This document shows, in pieces, positions 60,581-64,000 of a DNA stretch of 64,000 nucleotides. Every line of letters begins with the position of its first letter. Within the stretch, counting starts at the first letter, position 1. The notes below the pieces were generated by a model that had not been told where the DNA came from, ran no database searches, and saw nothing but the letters and a program-made list of their open reading frames with translations. Origin of the DNA: Halichoerus grypus (Eukaryota; Chordata; Mammalia; Carnivora; Phocidae). The position numbers and the translations under genes are program-made. The stretch spans positions 45,854,486 through 45,918,485 of the forward strand of contig NC_135725.1 in NCBI RefSeq assembly GCF_964656455.1, in the 5' to 3' direction.

Positions 60581-62215
60581 ACGACCACAAAAGATCTTAA
60601 ATAGCCAAAGCAATCTTGAAAAAGAACAAAGCTGGAGGTATCACAATCCTAGATTTCAAGATATACTACAAACCTGTAGTAATCAAAACAGCATGGTACT
60701 GGCACAAAACAGACACACAGATCAATGGAACAGAATAGAGAGCCCATGATATATGGTCTTCGATAAAGGAGGCAAGAATATGCAATGGGAAAAAGACAGT
60801 CTCTTCAATAAACGGTGCTGGGAAAACTGGACAGCTACATGCAAAAGAACGAAACTGGACCACTTTCTTACACCATTCACAAAAATAAGCTCAAAATGGA
60901 CTAAAGATCTAAATGCGAGACCTGAAGCCATAAAAATCCTAGAAAAGAACACAGGTAATAATTTCTCTGACATCAGCCATAGCAACATCTTTCTAGATAT
61001 GTCTCTTGAGGCAAGGGAAACAAAAGCAAAAGTAAACTATTGGGACTACATCAAAATAAAAAGCTTCCTCACAGCAAAGGAAACAATCAACAAAACTAAA
61101 AGACAATCTACTGAATGAGAGAAGGTATTTGCAAATGACATATCTGATAAAGGGTTAGTATCCAAAATATATAAAGAACTGATACAACTCAACACACACA
61201 CACAAAATAATACAATTAAAAAATGAGCAGAAGACCTGAACAGTTTTCCAAAGAAGACCTATGGACAACCAACAGATACATGAAAAGATGCTCAACATCA
61301 TTAATCATCAGGGAAATACAAATCAAAATCACAATGAGATATCACCTCACACCTGTCAGAATGGCTAAAATCAGAAACACAAGAAACAACAAGTGTTGGT
61401 GAGGATGTGGAGAAAAAGGAACCCTCATGCACTGTTGGTGGGAATGCAAACTGGTATAGCCACTGTGGAAAACAGTATGGAGGTTCCTCAAAAAATTAAA
61501 AATTGAATTACTACATGACCCAGTAATTCCACTACTGGGTATTTACCCAAAGAATACAAAAACACTAATGTGAAAAGATATATGCACCTCTATATTTATT
61601 GTAGTAATAGCTAAATTATAGAAGCAGCCCAAGTGTCCAGTGACAGATGAATGGATAAAGAAGATGTGACACACACACACACACACACACACATATGTAA
61701 ACACATACACACACACATATATACACATACATACTCACACACACAATGGATTATTACTCAGCCATAAAAAAGAATAAAATCTTGCCATTTGCAACAGCAT
61801 GGATAGATCTAGAGGGTATAATACTGAGTGAAATAAGTCAACCAGAGAAAAACAAGTACCATATTCCACTTGTATGTGGAATTTAAGAAACAAAACAAAT
61901 GAATAAAGAAAAAAAGAGACAAAAAACTCTTAAATATAGAGAACAAACTGATGGTTACCAGATGGGAGATGGGTGGGGGAGGGGTGAAATAGATGAAGGG
62001 CATTAAGAGGAGCAAACTTCCATTTATAAAATAAATAAATCATGGAGATGAAAAATACAGCATAGGGAATAGAGTTGATAATATTATAATACTGTTGTAC
62101 GGTGACAGATGGTGACTATACTTACTGGTGTGGTGAGCACTGAGTAATGTACAGAATTGTCAAATGACTATGATTTACACTGAAACTAATGTTATACTTC
62201 AATAATAAATTAAAA
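60581..62215 (+). mobile_element. Carnivore L1, 5'-truncated, inserted in a hAT element
   Basis: About 1.6 kb covering the 3' part of ORF2 and the 3' UTR, from accacaaaagatcttaaata to an A-rich end. A degraded ORF2 reading frame is open at 60753-61115 (contains [19 protein letters not shown]) and ends in a premature stop, so it encodes nothing functional. Between ORF2 and the 3' UTR a CA-rich stretch (61669-61744) has expanded. The copy has the carnivore L1 3' end gaaactaatgttatacttca. It interrupts a hAT-type transposon at an A-rich site. Confidence 0.92.
61669..61744 (+). repeat. CA-rich expansion inside an L1
   Basis: A pure AC run at 61669-61692 followed by interrupted AC/AT units to 61744. 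L1 elements have only a short CA-rich spot here, so this is a secondary expansion. Confidence 0.9.
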
Positions 62216-62427
62216 AAAGAGAAACAGGTAAAACTAGTTGTAATCATAGATTTTACTTAACCCAATGTATCTGTATTAGTATAATCTCAACATGTAATCA
62301 ATATAAAAATTAATAATGGGATATAATATAGATCAGAGTATATTTTATACCTACAGTACATCTCAATCGGACTAGCCACATTTCAGAGGCTCAGTCCTGG
62401 CATGTACTGGGCAGTGTAGCTCAAGAC

Positions 62428-63181
62428 TTGAGGACAAGGGCTGCGCCTGTCACACTGTAGGAACCAAATGCTCGTTGCTTGAAGTTCTCAATTTTGGGTC
62501 ACACCCATGTCTTTGTGCTCAGTGTGCAATGATCATCATGCCCTGTATTAGTAACCCTCCAAGACATGCACATATCCCCTCAACTAATTTTCAAGCTCTT
62601 GGGCAGAGACCCAGGATTACACTTTGATGCTTCCACAGAGCATATTGAGCTACCTGTGGTCCCTAAGCCTGGAGTTCCCATCCACATCTCCTTGTCTTGG
62701 TACATGTTTTTGCTTCTGCCCAGAATGTTCCTTCCACTTCTCCTTTAAAAAAGTAACATCTGCTCTCAAAAAAAGCATCTTGTCTGCTGACACTTTTCAG
62801 TTTGACTTAATGCCTATTTTCTGAACATCTTTTATCAGGATTTAGGTGGTACTTTCACGATTAATTTGCTTATTGGTCTCATTCATTGCCTTATGAGTTG
62901 TGTGTGTTTGTGTGTGTATACATGTATGTGTATTCCCTGTCTTATGGGTTTTAGATCACTAATATCAAACACCACCCCTATAAAATTAATGCAGCAACAG
63001 TATATTGGATATATATAGCATGTAGGATATGCTAATAAAATATTAATTTATCTATATAATTTTGAAAGAAGATAGGTTTCTGACTGAAGATACACTCTGC
63101 ATTTATCACCTGCAAAGCAGGTCAATGGCTAAGTGTTCAGTAACGGTAAGTTCACTCCCTGGAAAAGTAAAAGGAAAGATG
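62428..63181. other. Intronic DNA, nothing firm
   Basis: 62600-62830 has faint L2-like wording. A TG-rich stretch lies at 62898-62935. Confidence 0.4.
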
Positions 63182-63395
63182 GGATCCAACATTCACCAAG
63201 CGCTTTTTAGTCACCTATGCCATCTCATTGAACTCTCACGATAAGCCCACAAGGGAAATATCATTACCCCTATTTGACAGAAGAGGAAACCTAAGTTCAG
63301 AGAGGTCAAGAAACTTGACCAAGGCCACAGAGGTAGTGAGTGCCCAAAGAGGAGATGTGATCCAGGTCTGTCTCTGAAGCTGATCTTTGTACCAG
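63182..63395 (-). repeat. MIR SINE
   Basis: The plus strand reads attcaccaagcgctttttag, gacagaagaggaaacctaag and gaccaaggccacagaggtag. Confidence 0.85.
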
Positions 63396-64000
63396 TGCGC
63401 CAATTACAACAAAGTTCTAGAACAGTTGCCTTCTGATCGTTTCAAACAAACCCTAGCTCAGGGGTACCTTTTTTTTTTTTTAACAGATAATGGAGAAAAG
63501 TACAATGCAAAGCCAGGCATCTCTTCTATCTCCATCCTCCCGACCAGGATAACCTGCTCTCCTCTCCACTCAGGCAAACATAAAACGTAGTGACAGAAGA
63601 TGCTTCCAGACTTGGCAGCAGAAGAGATTCCCGGAGACACAGGGATGGATCGGATCAGCAGGAAAGGCCCTGGGTCTACATCCCCCAGGCAGTCGGGCTG
63701 TCAGGGGACAGGGGTCAACTCCAGCTTTTGAGCGTGAGAAACAGCTTTACTGTGCCCATCCTGTTTTCCAAAGAGGCTCTTGTTTTCCCTCTCATTACGC
63801 ATTTCGGCCACCCTCTGCATGGGACTCCGCCTAAACATCCCCCGGTTGCACTGATTAAACCAAGCGTACATATGCCCGGCAGTGTGGTCGGTGCCGTCAC
63901 GGGCAATCCCCAAGGCCACTGAGACACAAAAGCAGGACGCTAAAGCTGTTAGCGACAAACCCAAGCCACGGGCAGAGCACCAGAGTGCGAACCTGAATTT
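63396..64000. other. Intronic DNA, nothing recognised
   Basis: A T-run at about 63468-63481; the GC-richer end (63590-63960) has incidental frames on both strands. Confidence 0.45.

Larger units (their letters stand above)
60507..62419. mobile_element. hAT-type non-autonomous DNA transposon, split by L1
   Basis: The left arm 60507-60580 begins cagcactgtccaatagaaat and the right arm is 62216-62419. Terminal inverted repeats are recognisable: cagcactgtccaatag on the left against ctacactgcccagtac reading inward from the right end. The outer flanks carry a perfect 8-bp duplication ctcaagac at 60499-60506 and 62420-62427, the length expected for hAT transposases. The arms have the wording of a common mammalian hAT-Charlie-related repeat (atgtaatcaatataaaaatt, ggactagccacatttc). 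I do not name the subfamily. Confidence 0.85.
22685..64000 (-). other. SLC24A2: SLC24A2 upstream intron (partial)
   Basis: The region 5' of the 39-bp exon in gene orientation shows no long open frame or recognisable NCKX2 membrane-cluster sequence. The large first coding exon is therefore outside the window, and the intron is at least 41 kb. It contains the assembly gap, so a small exon hidden in the 200 N cannot be excluded. Confidence 0.65.

Noticed and set aside
60753..61115. 121-codon L1 ORF2 frame
   Set aside because: It is a recognisable ORF2 piece, but truncated and stopped, so it is reported only as part of the L1.
1..64000. CRISPR arrays, operons, prophage, toxin-antitoxin or other prokaryote-type systems
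   Set aside because: The regularly recurring sequences are dispersed SINE, MIR and L2 copies and microsatellites. The window is vertebrate intronic DNA.

Overview
The window is 64 kb of mammalian nuclear DNA from a carnivoran. The diagnostic feature is the tRNA-Lys-derived CAN-SINE (heads of the type ggggcgcctgggtggctcag). There are ten near-complete copies on both strands plus one 5'-truncated copy, most flanked by clear target-site duplications. SINE tails of the tgtgttccctttcttgctgt type and the 3' ends of the young L1 copies point to Caniformia, probably an arctoid (bear, seal or mustelid); this finer placement is inference.

Only one protein-coding gene can be supported. Two small exons on the minus strand, 22646-22684 (39 bp) and 19732-19840 (109 bp), have intact splice sites and compatible phase. 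They encode part of the large cytosolic loop of a K+-dependent Na+/Ca2+ exchanger that I recognise as NCKX2 (SLC24A2). The rest of the window is intron: the end of a large upstream intron (22685-64000), a 2.8-kb intron (19841-22645) and the start of a large downstream intron (1-19731). I searched by eye for neighbouring NCKX2 exons, including the optional 51-bp exon, and did not find them. The 109-bp exon is followed by a strongly G-rich intron start that may matter for splicing.

The intronic DNA is layered with repeats. The oldest layer is MIR and L2 fragments, with MLT-type LTRs and hAT-type DNA transposons. Next come 3' pieces of old L1 elements, then carnivore L1 and CAN-SINE copies inserted into the older layers. 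Clear nests are a SINE in an MLT-type LTR (15070), a SINE in an L2 (17580), and a 1.6-kb L1 inside a hAT element that still has its 8-bp duplication (60499-62427). One L1 (40481-40871) carries a 5' inversion. A solo ERV1-like LTR lies at about 37855-38317. A 200-N assembly gap (35503-35702) is bordered by L1 sequence of opposite orientation on its two sides.

The most unexpected signal is a perfect 97-bp direct duplication (14278-14374 and 15361-15457). It copies part of an ancient LTR with no divergence, so it is a recent local event or an assembly error. I found no CRISPR array, operon, prokaryotic feature, functional RNA gene or novel multigene system. Repeat boundaries are read by eye and are approximate unless a target-site duplication is stated.
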